Source: Theocolax elegans
Taxonomy: Eukaryota; Arthropoda; Insecta; Hymenoptera; Cerocephalidae
Assembly: GCA_026168455.1 (NCBI GenBank)
Contig: CM047431.1
Span: 65,779,146 to 65,843,145 of the forward strand
DNA length: 64,000 nt
Direction: 5' to 3'
Within the stretch, counting starts at the first letter, position 1; each line of letters opens with the position of its first letter. The notes under the pieces were generated by a model. That model did no database searches and was not told where the DNA came from. It worked only from the letters and a program-made list of their open reading frames with translations. A program made the translations under genes and the position numbers. Shown piece after piece: positions 9,401 to 25,799 of this stretch.

Positions 9401-12400
9401 TTTACATGTTTTGACACATATAATCGACCAAAACATCTAATTCTCAAAATTTTAGATTTCGTTCCCCGGCCGAGTTGATCAATTACAAATGCATTTTTAT
9501 GTGTATATTCACACATATAAACGGCCAAAACGTGTAATTTTTCAATATTTTAGATCTTTTCCGGCCGGGTTGATCAATTGCAAATGCATTTTAATGGTAT
9601 ATTCACACAATACGGCCAGAAGTGAATATTCAAAATTTTGATTTCGTTCCCTGGCCGGGATGATCAAATACAAATGCATTTTTATGTGTATATTCACACA
9701 TATCAACGGCCAGAAGTGAATATTTCAAAATTTTAGATTTCGTTCCCCGGCCGGGTTGATCAATACAAATGCATTTTTATGTGTATATTCACATATAACG
9801 GCCAAAACGTGTATTTTTTCAATATTTAGATTTCGTACCAGGCCGGGTGATCAATTACAAATGCATTTTTATGGTATATTCACATATAATCGCCAAAACG
9901 TCTAATTTTCAAAATTTTAGATTTCGTTCCCCGGCCTGGATGATCAATTACAAATGCATTTTTACATGTATTTTCACACATATAAAAGACCAGAAGTGAA
10001 TATTTCAAAATTTTAGATTTCGTTCTCCGGCCGGGATGATCAATTGCAAATGCATTTTTACATGTATTTTCACACATATAACCGGCCAGAAGTGAATATT
10101 TCAAAATTTTAGATTTTGTTCCCCGGCCAGGATGATCAAATACAAATGCATTTTTATGTGTATATTCACACATAAAAACGGCCAAAACGTGTAATTTTTC
10201 AAAATTTTAGAGTTCGTTCCCCAGCCGAGATGTTCAATTACAAATGCATTTTATGTGTAGTGTTCACACATATAAAAGCCAGAAGTGAATATTTCAAAAT
10301 ATAGATTTCGTTCCCTTTCGGGATGATCAATTAAAAATGCATTTTTACATTTATTTTCACACATATCAACGGTCAGAAGTGAAATATTTCAAATTTTAGA
10401 TTTCGTTCCCCGGCCGGTTGATCAAATACAAATGCATTTTTATGTGGTATATTCACACATATAAACGGCCAAAACGTGTATTTTTCAATATTTTAGATTT
10501 CGTACCAGGCCGGGATAGAATCAAATACAAATGCTTTTTTATGTTATATTCACACATATAAACGGCCAAAACGTGTAATTTTTCAAAATTTTAGATTTCG
10601 TTCCCCGGCCGAGATGATCAATTACAAATGCATTTTTATGTGTATGTTCACACATATAAAAGGCCAGAAGTGAATATTTCAAAATTTTAGATTTCGTTCC
10701 ACCTTTCGGGATGATCAAATAAAAATGCATTTTTATCTGTATATTCACACATATAATCGACCAAAACATTTAATTTCTCAAAATTTTAGATTTCGTTCCC
10801 CGGCCGAGATGATCAATTACAAATGCATTTTTACATGTATATTCACACATATATACGGCCAGAAATGAATATTTCAAAATTTTTGATTTCTTCCCTGGCC
10901 GGGATGATCAAATACAAATGCTTTTTTATGTGTATATTTACACATATAAACGGCCAGAAGTGAATATTTCAAAATTTTGGATTTCGTACCCCTGCCGGGT
11001 TGATCATTACAAATGCATTTTTACATGTATTTTCACACATATAATCGACCAAAACATCTAATTTCTCAAAATTTTAGATTTCGTTCCCCGGCCGAGTTGA
11101 TCAATTACAAATGCATTTTTATGTGTATATTCACACATATAAACGGCCAAAACGTGTAATTTTTCAATATTTTAGATTTCTTTCCGGCCGGTTGATCAAT
11201 TAACAAATGCATTTTTACATGTATTTCACACATATAACCGCGACCGAAACGTCCTAGTATTTTCAATATTTTGATTTCGTTCCCCGCCGGTTGATCAAAT
11301 ACAAAGTGCATTTTTAGGTGTATATTAACACATTTAAACGGCCAGAAAGGTGAATAGTTCAAAATTTTTAGATTCGTCCCTGGCCTGAGGATGATCAATT
11401 ACAAATGCATTTTTACATGTGTATATTTCACACATATCAACCGGCCAGAAGTGAATATTTCAAAATTTTAGATTCTCGTTCCCCGGCCGGGTTGATCAAT
11501 TACAAATGCATTTTACATTTATTTTGCACACATATAACCGGCCAAGACGTTGTTTTTTCAATATTTAGATTTCGTTTCCGGCCGGGTGATCAATGCAAAT
11601 GCTTTTACATGTATTCACAATATCAACGGCCAGAAGTGAATATTTCAAAATTTTAGATTTGTTCCCCGGCCGGATGAACAAATACAAATGCATTTTTATG
11701 TGTATATTCACACATATCAACGGCCAGAAGTGAATATTTCAAAATTTTAGATTCGTTCCCGGCCGGGTGATCAATTACAAATGCATTTTTACATTTTTCA
11801 CACATATAACCGGCCAAAACGTCTGTTTTTTCAATATTTTAGATTTCGTTTTCCGGCCGGTTTGATCAATTGCAAATGCATTTTTACATGTATATTCAAC
11901 ATATAACGGCCAGAAGTGAATATTTCAAAATTTAGATTCGTTATCCGTCCGGGTGATCAATTACAAATACATTTTTACATGTACTTTCACATATATAACC
12001 GGGCAAAACGTTTATTTTTTCAAATTTTAGATTCGTTCTCCGGCCGGGATGATCAAAAACAAATGCATTTTATGTATATTCACACATATAAAACGGCCAG
12101 AAGTGAATATTTCAAAATTTAGATCTCGTTCCCCGGCCGGGTTGATCAATTACAAATGCATTTTACATTATTTTCACACATATAACCGCCGAAAACGTCT
12201 GTTTTTTCAATATTTTAGATTTCGTTCTCCGGCCGGGAGAACAATACAAATGCATTTTTATGTGTATATCACATAAAACGGCCAGAAGTGAAATTTCAAA
12301 ATTTTAGATCTCGTTCCCCGGCCGGGTGATCAATACAAATGGATTTTACATTTTTCACACATATAACCGGCCAAAACGTTGTTTTTTCAATATTGTAGAT

Positions 12401-15400
12401 TTCGTTTCCGGCCGGTTTGATCTTGCAATGCATTTTTATGTTATATTACACATATAACGGCCAGAAGTGAATTTCAAAATTTTAGATTTCGTATCCGTCG
12501 GGTTGATCAATACAAATACATTTTTACATGTACTTTAACAGATATAAGGGCAAAACGTTATTTTTTCAATATTTTAGATTTCGTTCTCCGGCCGGGTTGA
12601 TCAAATACAAATGCATATTATGTGTATTCACACATTTAACGGCCAGAAGTGAATAGTTCAAAATTTTAGATTTCGTCCTGGCTGAGATGATCAATTACAA
12701 ATGCATTTTTACATTTATTTTCACACATATAACCGGCCAAAACGTCTGTTTTTTCAAAATTTTAGATTTCGTTCTCCGGCAGGGATGATCACTTGCAAAT
12801 GCATTTTTACATGTATTTTCCCACATATAACCGGCCAGAAGTGAATATTTCAAAATTTTAGATTTGTTGCCGGCCGGGATGATCAAATACAAATGCATTT
12901 TTATGTATATTCACACATAAAAACGGCCAAAACGTGTAATTTTTCAAAATTTTAGAGTTCGTTCCCCAGCCGAGATGTTCAATCACAAATGCATTTTTAT
13001 GTGTATGTTCACACATATAAAAGGCCAGAAGTGAATATTTCAAAATTATAGATTTCGTTCCCCTTTCGGGATGATCAAATAAAAGCATTTTTACATTTAT
13101 TTTCACACATATCAACGGTCAGAAGTGAATATTTCAAAATTTTAGATTTCGTTCCCCGGCGGGTTGCAAATACAAATGCATTTTTATGTGTATATTCACA
13201 CATAAACGGCCAAAACGTGTATTTTTTCAAATTTAGATTTCGTACCAGGCCGGGGATGATCAAATACAAATGCTTTTTTATGTATATTCACACATATAAA
13301 CGGCCAAAACGTGTAATTTTCAAAATTTTAGATTTCGTTCCCCGGCCGAGATGACAATTACAAATGCATTTTTATGTGTATGTTCACACATATAAAAGGC
13401 AGAAGTGAAATTTCAAAATTTTAGATTTCGTTCACCTTCGGGATGATCAAATAAAAATGCATTTTTATCTGTATATTCACACATATAATCGACCAAAAAT
13501 CTAATTTCTCAAAATTTTAGATTTCGTTCCCCGGCCGAGATGATCAATTACAAATGCATTTTTACATGTATTCACATATATACGGCCAGAAATGAATATT
13601 TCAAAATTTTTGATTTCTTCCCTGGCCGGGATGATCAAATACAAATGCTTTTTTATGTGTATATTTACACATATAAACGGCCAGAAGTGAATATTTCAAA
13701 ATTTTAGATTTCGTACCCCTGCCGGGTGATCATTACAAATGCATTTTTACATGTATTTCACACATATAATCGACCAAACATCTAATTTCTCAAATTTTAG
13801 ATTTCGTTCCCCGGCCGAGTATCAATTACAAATGCATTTTTATGGTATATTCAAAATATAAACGGCCAAACGTGTAATTTTTCAAAATTTTAGATTTCTT
13901 TTCCGGCCGGGTGATCAATTGCTAATGCATTTTACATGTATTTCACACATATATACGGAGAAGTGAATATTTCAAAATTTAGATTTCGTTCCCCTTTCGG
14001 GTTGACCAATAAAAGGCATTTTTAATTATTTTCACACATATCAACGGTCAGAAGTGAATATTTCAAATTTTAGATTTCGTTCCCCGGCCGGGTGATCAAA
14101 TACAAATGCATTTTTATGTGTATATTCACACATATAAACCGGCCAAAACGTGTATTTTCAATATTTTAGATTTCGTCCCCAGGCCGGGATGATCAAATAC
14201 AAATGCATTTTTATGTGTATATTCACACATATAAACGGCCAAAACGTGTAATTTTTCAATATTTTAGATTTCTTTTCCGGCCGGGTTGATCAATTGCTAA
14301 TGCATTTTTACATGTATATTCACACATATATACGGCCAGAAGGAATATTTCAAAATTAGATTCGTCCCCGGGGTTGACCAATTAAAATGCAATTTTTACA
14401 TTTATTTTCACACATATCAACGGAGAACGTGAATATTTCAAAATTTTAGATTTCGTTCCCCGGCCGGGTTGATCAAATACAAATGCATTTTTATGTGTAT
14501 ATTCACACATATAAACGGCCAAAACGTGTATTTTTTCAAAATTTTAGATTTTGTTCCCCGGCCGGGATGATCAAATACAAATGCATTTTTATGTGTATAT
14601 TCACACATATAAACGGCCAAAACGTGTAATTTTTCAAAATTTTAGATTCGTTCCCCGGCCGAGATGATCAATTACAAATGCATTTTTATGTGTTCACACA
14701 TATAAAGGCCAGAAGTGAATATTTCAAAATTTTAGATTTCGTTCCCCCCGGGATGATCAAATAAAAATGCATTTTTATGTATTCACACATATAATCGACC
14801 AAAACATTAATTTCAAAATTTTAGATTTCGTTCCCCGGCCGAGATGATCAATACAAATGCATTTTTACATGTATATTCACACATATAACGGCCAGAATGA
14901 ATATTTCAAAATTTTTGATTTTTCCTGGCCGGGATGATCAAATACAAATGCTTTTTATGGTATATTCACATATAAACGGCCAGAAGTGAATATTTCAAAA
15001 TTTTAGATTTCGTTCCCCTGCCGGGTTGATCATTACAAATGCATTTTTACATGTATTTTCACACATATAATCGACCAAAACATCTAATTTCTCAAAATTT
15101 TAGATTTCGTTCCCCGGCCGAGTTGATCAATTACAAATGCATTTTTATGTGTATATTCACACATATAAACGGCCAAAACGTGTAATTTTTCAATATTTTA
15201 GATTTCTTTTCCGGCCGGGTTGATCAATTGCAAATGCATTTTTACATGTATATTCACACATATACGGCCAGAAGTGAATATTTCAAAATTTTTGATTTCG
15301 TCCATGGCCGGGATGATCAAATACAAATGCATTTTTATGTGTATTCACACATTAAACGGCCAAGAAGTGAATAGTTCAAAATTTTAGATTTCGTCCTGGC

Positions 15401-18400
15401 TGAGATGATCAATACAAATGCATTTTTACATTTATTTTCACACATATAACGGCCAGAAGTGAATATTTCAAAATTTTAGATCTCGTTCCCGCCGGGTTGA
15501 TCAATTACAAATGCATTTTTAAATTTATTTTCACACATATAACGACCAGAAACGTTGTTTTTCAATATTTTAGATTTCGTTCCCCGGCCGGGTTGATCAA
15601 ATACAAATGCATTTTTATGTGTATTTCACACTTAAACGGCCAGAAGTGAATAGTTCAAAATTTTAGTTGTCCCTGGCCGAGATGATCAATTACAAATGCA
15701 TTTTTATGTGTATATTCACAAAATCAACGGCCAGAGTGAATATTTCAAAATTTTAGATTTTGTTCCCCGGCCGGGATGAACAAATACAAATGCATTTTTA
15801 TGTGATATTCACATATCAACGGCCAGAAGTGAATATTCAAAATTTTAGATTTCGTTCCCCGGCCGGGTTGATCAAATACAAATGCACTTTTATGCGTATA
15901 TTCACACATATAAACGGCCAGAAGTGAATATTTCAAAATTTTAGATTTCGTTCCCCGGCCGGGATGATCAAATACAAATGCATTTTTATGTGTATACACA
16001 ATATAAACGGCCAAAACGTGTATTTTTCAAAATTTTAGATTTTGTTCCCCGGCCGGATGATCAAATACAAATGCATTTTTATGTGTATATTCACACATAT
16101 CAACGGCCAGAAGTGAATATTTCAAAATTTTAGATTTCGTTCCCCGGCCGGGTTGATCAAATACAAATGCACTTTTATGCGTATATTCACACATATAAAC
16201 GGCCAGAAGTGAATATTTCAAAATTTTAGATTTCGTTCCCCGGCCGGGATGATCAAATACAAATGCATTTTTATGTGTATATTCACACATATAAACGGCC
16301 AAAACGTGTATTTTTTCAAAATTTTAGATTTTGTTCCTCGGCCGGGATGATCAAATACAAATGCATTTTTATGTGTATATTCACACATATCAACGGCCAG
16401 AAGTGAATATTTCAAAATTTTAGATTACGTTCCCCGGCCGGGTTGATCAAATACAAATTTCATTTTTATGTGTATATTCACACATATAAACGGCCAAAAC
16501 GTGTATTTTTTCAATATTTTAGATTTCGTACCAGGCCGGGATAGATCAATTACAAATGCATTTTATGTGTATATCACACATATAATCGGCCAGAAGTGAA
16601 TATTTCAAAATTTTAGATTTCGTTCCCCTGCCGGGTTGATCAATTACAAATGCATTTTTACATGTATTTTCACACATATAACCGGCCAAAACGTCTGTTT
16701 TTTCAATATTTTAGATTTCGTTTTCCGGCCGGGTTGATCAATTGCAAATGCATTTTTACATTTATTTTCACACATATAACCGGGCAAAACGTTTATTTTT
16801 TCAATATTTTAAATTTCGTTCTCCGGCCGGGATGATCAAATACAAATGACTTTTTAATGCTTATATCACACATATAAACGGCCAGAAGTGAATATTTCAA
16901 AATTTTAGATTTCGTTCCCCTTCCGGATGATTAACTACAAATGCATTTTTATGTGTATATTCACACATATAAACGGCCCAGACGTGAATATTTCAAAATT
17001 TAGATTTCGTTCTCCGGCCGGGATGATCAAATACAAATGCATTTTTATGTGTATATTCACACATATAATCAGCCAAAACGTCTAATTTTTCAAAATTTTA
17101 GATTTCGTTCCCCGGTCTGGATGATCAATTACAAATGCATTTTTACATGTATTTTCACACATATAACCGACGAAACGTCTGTTTTTTCAATATTTTAGAT
17201 TTCGTTCCCCGGCCGGGTTGATCAAATACAAATGCATTTTTATGTGTATATTCACACATTTAAACGGCCAGAAGTGAATAGTTCAAAATTTTAGATTTCG
17301 TCCCTGGCTGAGATGATCAATTACAAATGCATTTTTACATTTATTTTCACACATATAACCGGCCAGAAGTGAATATTTCAAAATTTTAGATCTCGTTCCC
17401 CGGCCGGGTTGATCAATTACAAATGCATTTTTACATTTATTTTCACACATATAACCGACCGAAACGTCTGTTTTTTTCAAAATTTTAGATTTGTTCCCCG
17501 GCCGGGAATGATCAAATACAAATGCATTTTTATGTGTATATTCACACATATCAACGGCCAGAAGTGAATATTTCAAAATTTTAGATTTCGTACCAGGCCG
17601 GGATGATCAATTACAAATGCATTTTTATGTATATATTCACACATATAATCGGCCAGAAGTGAATATTCAAAATTCTAGATTTCGTTCCCCTGCCGGGTTG
17701 ATCAATTACAAATGCATTTTTACATGTATTTTCAGACATATAACCGGGCAAAACGTTTATTTTTTTATTATTTTAGATTTCGATCTCCGGCCGGGTTGAT
17801 CAATTGCAAATGCATTTTTACATTTATTTTCACAACATATAACCGGGCAAACGTTTATTTTTTCAATATTTTAGATTTCGTTCTCCGGCCGGGTTGATCA
17901 AATACAAATGCATTTTTATGTGTATATTCACACATATAAACGGCCAGAAGTGAATATTTCAAAATTTTAGATCTCGTTCCCCGGCCGGGTTGATCAATTA
18001 CAAATGCATTTTTACATTATTTCACACATATAACCGGCCAAAACGTCTGTTTTTTCATATTTTAGATTTCGTTTTCCGGCCGGTGGTTGATCAATTGCAA
18101 ATGCATTTTTACATTTATTTCACACATATAACCGGGCAAAACGTTTATTTTTTCAATATTTAGATTTCGTCTCCGGCCGGGATATCAAATACAATGACTT
18201 TTTAATGCTTATATTCACACATATAAACGGCCAGAAGTTAATATTTCAAAATTTTAGATTTCGTTCCCGCGCCGGATGATCAAATACAAATGCATTTTTA
18301 TGTGTATATTCACACATATAAACGGCAGAAGTGAATATTTCAAAATTTAGATTTCGTTCCCCGGCCGGGATGATCAAATACAAATGCATTTTTATGTGTA

Positions 18401-21400
18401 TATTCACACATATAACAGGCCCAAAATGAATATTTCAAAATTTTAGATTTCGTTATCCCGGCCGGTTGTCAATTACAAAATGCATTTTTACATTTATTTT
18501 CACACCATATAACCGGGCAAAACGTTTATTTTTTCAATATTTTAGATTTCGTTCTCCGGCCGGGATGATCAAAAACTAATGACTTTTTAATGCTTATATT
18601 CACACATATAAACGGCCAGAAGTGAATATTTCAAAATTTTAGATTTCGTTCCCCGGCCGGGATGATCAAATACAAATGCATTTTTATGTGTATATTCACA
18701 CATATAACGGCCAGAAATGAATATTTCAAAATTTTAGATTTCGTTATCCGGCCGGGTTGATCAATTACAAATGCATTTTTACATTTATTTTCACACATAT
18801 AACCGGGCAAAACGTTTATTTTTTCAATATTTAGATTTCGTTCTCCGGCCGGGATGATCAAATACAAATGACTTTTTAACTGCTTAATTCACACATATAA
18901 ACGGCCAGAAGTGAATATTTCAAAATTTTAGATTTCGTACCCCGGCCGGGATGATCAAATACAAATGCATTTTTATGCTGTATATTCACACATATAAACG
19001 GCCAGAAGTGAATATTTCAAAATTTTAGATTTCGTTCCCCGGCAGGTTGATCAATTACAAATGCATTTTTACATTATTTTCACACATATAACCGGCCAAA
19101 ACGTCTGTTTTTTCAATATTTTAGATTTCGTTTTCCGGCCGGGTTGATCAATTGCAAATGCATTTTTACATGTATATTCACACATATAACGGCCAGAAGT
19201 GAATATTTCAAAATTTTAGATTTCGTTATCCGTCCGGGTTGATCAATTACAAATACATTTTTACATGTACTTTCACACATATAACCGGGCAAAACGTTTA
19301 TTTTTTCAATATTTTAGATTTCGTTCTCCGGCCGGGATGATCAAATACAAATGACTTTTTAATGCTTATATCACACATATAAACGGCCAGAAGTGAATAT
19401 TTCAAAATTTTAGATCTCGTTCCCCGGCCGGGTTGATCAATTACAAATGCATTTTTACATTTATTTTCACACATATAACCGACCGAAACGTCTGTTTTTT
19501 CAAAATTTTAGATTTTGTTCCCCGGCCGGGATGATCAAATACAAATGCATTTTTATGTGTATATTCACACATATCAACGGCCAGAAGTGAATATTTCAAA
19601 ATTTTAGATTTCGTTATCCGGCCGGGTTGATCAATTACAAATGCATTTTTACATTTATTTTCACACATATAACCGGGCAAAACGTTTATTTTTTCAATAT
19701 TTTAGATTTCGTTCTCCGGCCGGGATGATCAAATACAAATGACTTTTTAATGCTTATATTCACACATATAAACGGCCAGAAGTGAATATTTCAAAATTTT
19801 AGATTTCGTACCCCGGCCGGGATGATCAAATACAAATGCATTTTTATGTGTATATTCACACATATAAACGGCCAGAAGTGAATATTTCAAAATTTTAGAT
19901 TTCGTTCCCCGGCCGGGTTGATCAATTACAAATGCATTTTTACATTTATTTTCACACATATAACCGGCCAAAACGTCTGTTTTTTCAATATTTTAGATTT
20001 CGTTTTCCGGCCGGGTTGATCAATTGCAAATGCATTTTTACATGTATATTCACACGTTTAAACGGCCAGAAGTGAATAGTTCAAAATTTTAGATTTCGTC
20101 CCTGGCCGAGATGATCAATTACAAATGCATTTTTATGTGTATATTCACACATATCAACGGCCAGAAGTGAATATTTCAAAATTTTAGATTTTGTTCTCCG
20201 GCCGGGTTGATCAAAAACAAATGCACTTTTATGCGTATATTCACACATATAAACGGCCAGAAGTGAATATTTCAAAATTTTAGATTTCGTTCCCCGGCCG
20301 GGATGATCAAATACAAATGCATTTTTATGTGTATATTCACACATATAAACGGCCAAAACGTGTATTTTTTCAAAATTTTAGATTTTGTTCCCCGGCCGGG
20401 ATGATCAAATACAAATGCATTTTTATGTGTATATTCACACATATCAACGGCCAGAAGTGAATATTTCAAAATTTTAGATTTCGTTCCCCGGCCGGGTTGA
20501 TCAAATACAAATGCATTTTTATGTGTATATTCACACATATAAACGGCCAAAACGTGTATTTTTTCAATATTTTAGATTTCGTACCAGGCCGGGATGATCA
20601 ATTACAAATGCATTTTTATGTGTATATTCACACATATAATCGGCCAGAAGTGAATATTTCAAAATTTTAGATTTCGTTTTCCGGCCGGGTTGATCAATTG
20701 CAAATGCATTTTTACATTTATTTTCACACATATAACCGGGCAAAACGTTTATTTTTTTATTATTTTAGATTTCGATCTCCGGCCGGGTTGATCAATTGCA
20801 AATGCATTTTTATGTGTATATTCACACATATAATCGGCCAGAAGTGAATATTTCAAAATTCTAAATTTCGTCCCCGGCCGGGATGATCAAATACAAATGC
20901 ATTTTATGTGTATATTCACACATATAATCAGCCAAAACGTCTAATTTTTCAAAATTTTAGATTTCGTTCCCCGGGCTGGATGATCAATTACAAATGCATT
21001 TTTACATGTATTTTCACACATACAAAAGACCAGAAGTGAATATTTCAAAATTTTAGATTGCGTTCCCGGGCCGGGTTGATCAATTACAAATACATTTTTA
21101 CATTTATTTTCACACATATAACCGGCCAAAACGTCTGTTTTTTCAATATTTTAGATTTCGTTTTCCGGCCGGGTTGATCAATTGCAAATGCATTTTTACA
21201 TTTATTTTCACACATATAACCGGGCAAAACGTTTATTTTTTCAATATTTTAAATTTCGTTCTCCGGCCGGGATGATCAAATACAAATGACTTTTTAATGC
21301 TTATATTCACACATATAAACGGCCAGAAGTGAATATTTCAAAATTTTAGATTTCGTTCCCCTTCCGGGATGATTAAATACAAATGCCTTTTTATGTGTAT

Positions 21401-24400
21401 ATTCACACATATAAACGGCCAGACGTGAATATTTCAAAATTTTAGATTTCGTTCTCCGGCCGGGATGATCAAATACAAATGCATTTTTATGTGTATATTC
21501 ACACATATAATCAGCCAAAACGTCTAATTTTTCAAAATTTTAGATTTCGTTCCCCGGTCTGGATGATCAATTACAAATGCATTTTTACATGTATTTTCAC
21601 ACATATAACCGACCGAAACGTCTGTTTTTTCAATATTTTAGATTTCGTTCCCCGGCCGGGTTGATCAAATACAAATGCATTTTTATGTGTATATTCACAC
21701 ATTTAAACGGCCAGAAGTGAATAGTTCAAAATTTTAGATTTCGTCCCTGGCTGAGATGATCAATTACAAATGCATTTTTACATTTATTTTCACACATATA
21801 ACCGGCCAGAAGTGAATATTTCAAAATTTTAGATCTCGTTCCCCGGCCAGGTTGATCAATTACAAATGCATTTTTACATTTATTTTCACACATATAACCG
21901 ACCGAAACGTCTGTTTTTTCAAAATTTTAGATTTTGTTCCCCGGCCGGGATGATCAAATACAAATGCATTTTTATGTGTATATTCACACATATCAACGGC
22001 CAGAAGTGAATATTTCAAAATTTTAGATTTCGTTCCCCGGCCGGGTTGATCAAATACAAATGCATTTTTATGTGTATATTCACACATATAAACGGCCAAA
22101 ACGTGTATTTTTTCAAATTTTAGATTTCGTACCAGGCCGGGATGATCAATTACAAATGCATTTTTATGTGTATATTCACACATATAATCGGGCAGAAGTG
22201 TATATTTCAAAATTCTAGATTTCGTTCCCCTGCCGGGTTGATCAATTACAAATGCATTTTTACATCTATTTTCACACATATAACCGGGCAAAACGTTTAT
22301 TTTTTTATTATTTTAGATTGCGTTCCCGGCCGGGTTGATCAATACAAAGCATTTTTTACATTTATTCACACATATAACCGGCCAAAACGTCTGTTTTTCA
22401 ATATTTAGATTTCGTTTTCCGGCCGGTTGATCAATTGCAAATGCATTTTTACATTTATTTTCACACATATAACCGGGCAAAACGTTTATTTTTTCAATAT
22501 TTAGATTTCGTTCTCCGGCCGGATGATCAAATACAAATGACTTTTTAATGTTTATATTCACACATATAAACGGCCAGAAGTGAATATTTCAAAATTTTAG
22601 ATTTCGTTCCCCGGCCAGGATGATCAAATACAAATGCATTTTTATGTGTATATTCACACATATAAACGGCCAGAAGTGAATATTTCAAAATTTTAGATTT
22701 CGTTCCCCGGCCGGGTTGATCAATTACAAATGCATTTTTACATTTATTTTCACACATATAACCGGGCAAAACGTTTATTTTTTCAATATTTTAGATTTCG
22801 TTCTCCGGCCGGGATGATCAAATACAAATGACTTTTTAATGCTTATATTCACACATATAAACGGCCAGAAGTGAATATTTCAAAATTTTAGATTTCGTTC
22901 CCCGGCCGGGATGATCAAATACAAATGCATTTTTATGTGTATATTCACACATATAAACGGCCAGAAGTGAATATTTCAAAATTTTAGATTTCGTTCCCCG
23001 GCCGGGATGATCAAATACAAATGCATTTTATCTGTATATTCACACATATAATCGACCAAAACATCTAATTTTTGAAAATTTTAGATTTCGTTCCCCGGCC
23101 GAGATGATCAATTACAAATGCATTTTTACATGTATTTTCACACATATAACCGGCCGAAACGTCTGTTTTTTCAATATTTTAGATTTCGTTTTCCGGCCGG
23201 GTTGATCAATTCCAAATGCATTTTTACATGTATATTCACACATATATACGGCCAGAAATGAATATTTCAAAATTTTTGATTTCGTCCCTGGCCGGGATGA
23301 TCAAACACAAATGCTTTTTTATGTGTATATTCACACATATAAACGGCCAAAACGTGTAATTTTTCAAAATTTTAGATTTCGTTCCCCGCCCGAGATGATC
23401 AATTACAATGCATTTTACAGGTTTTTTCACACATATAACCGGCCGTAACGTCTGTTTTTTTCAATATTTTAGAATCGTTTTCCGCCGGGTTGATCAAATA
23501 CAAATGCATTTTTATGCGTATATTCACACATATATACGGCCAGAAGTGAATATTTCAAAATTTTTGATTTCGTCCCTGGCCGGGATGATCAAACACAAAT
23601 GCTTTTTTATGTGTATATTCACACATATAAACGGCCAGATGTGAATATTTCAAAATTTTAGATTTCGTTATCCGGCCGGGTTGATCAATTACAAATACAT
23701 TTTTACACGTGATTTTCACACATATAACCAGGCAAAACGTCTGTTTTTCAATATTTAGATTTCCGTTCCCAGCCGGGTTGATCAATTGCAAAATGCATTT
23801 TTATGTGTGTATTCACACATATAAAAGGCCAGAAGTGAATATTTCAATATTTAGATTTCGTCCCTGGCCGGGGATGATCAACATACAAATGCATTTTTAT
23901 GTGTATAATTCACACATATATCCGGGCCGAAACGTCTGTTGTTTCAATATGTTAGATTTCGTTCTCCGGCCGGGTTGATCAATTACAGATGCATTTTTAT
24001 GTGTATATTCACACATATAAACGGCCATAAGTGAATATTTCAAAATGTAGATTTTCTTTCCCCGGCCGGGAGTGATCAAATACAATGCATTTTTATGTGT
24101 ATATTCACACATATAAACGGGCCAGAAGTGAATATTTCAAAATTTTAGATTTCGTTCCCCGGCCGGGTTGATCAATTAGCAAATCGCATTTTTACATTTA
24201 TTTTCACACATATAACCGGACCAAAACGTCTGTTTTTCAATATTTTGGATTTCGTTTTCCGGCCGGGTTGATCAAATTGCAAATGCATTTTAACATGTAT
24301 ATTCACCACATATAACCGGGCAAAACGTTTATTTTTTCAAATATTTAGATTTCGTTCTCCCGGCTGGGATGATCAAATACAAATGCATTTTTAGGCGTAT

Positions 24401-25799
24401 ATTCACACATATAAACGGCCAGAAGTGAATATTTCAAAATTTTAGATTTCGTTCCCCGGCCGGGATGATCAAATACAAATGCATTTTTATCTGTATATTC
24501 ACACATATAATCGACCAAAACATCTAATTTTTGAAAATTTTAGATTTCGTTCCCCGGCCGAGATGATCAATTACTAATGCATTTTTACATGTATTTCACA
24601 CATATAACCGGCCGAAACGTCTGTTTTTTTCAATATTTTAGGTTTCGTTTTCCGGCCGGGTTGATCAATTGCAAATGCATTTTTACATGTATATTCACAC
24701 ATATATCGGCCAGAAATGAATATTTCAAAATTTTTGATTTCGTCCCTGCCGGATGATCAACACAAATGCTTTTTTATGTGTATATTCACACATATAAACG
24801 GCCAAACGTGTAATTTTTCAAAATTTTAGATTTCGTATCCGGCCGGGTTGATCAATTACAAATACATTTTTACACGTATTTTCACACATATAACGGGCAA
24901 AACGTCTGTTTTTTCAATATTTTAGATTTCGTTCCCAGCCGGGTTGATCAATTGCAAATGCATTTTTATGTGTGTATCACACATATAAAAGGCCAGAAGT
25001 GAATATTTCAATATTTGATTTCGTCCCTGGCCGGGATGATCAAATACAAATGCATTTTTATGTGTATTTCACACATATATCCGGCCGAAACGTCTGTTGT
25101 TTCAATAATTTTAGATTTCGTTCTCCGGCCGGGTTGATCAATTACAGATGCCTTTTTATGTGTATATTCACACATATAACGTCCATAAGTGAATATTTCA
25201 AATTTTAGATTCTTTCCCCGGCCGGCCGGATGATCAAATCAATTGCATTTTTATGTGTATATTCACACATATAAACGCCAGATGTGAATATTTCAAAATT
25301 TTAGATTTCGTTACCCGGCCGGTTTGATCAATTACAAATACATTTTTACATGTATTTTCACACATAACCGGGCCAAAGGTCTGTTTTTTCAATAATATTT
25401 AGATTTCGTTCCCCGGCCGAGTTGATCTATTGCAAATGCATTTTTATGTTATTCACACATATAAACGGCCAGACGTGAATATTTCAAATTTTAGATTTCG
25501 TTCCCCGGCCGGGATGATCAAATACAAATGCATTTTTATGTGTATATTCACACATATAACGGCCAAAACGTGTATTTTTTCAAAATTTTAGATTTTGTTC
25601 CCCGGCTGGGATGATCAAATACAAATGCATTTTTATGTGTATTCACACATATCAACGGCCAGAAGTGAATATTTCAAAATTTTAGATTTCGTTCCCCGGC
25701 CGGGTTGATCAAATACAAATGCATTTTTATGTGTATATCACACATATAAACGGCCAGAGTGAATATTTCAAAATTTTAGATTTCGTTCCCCGGCCGGGA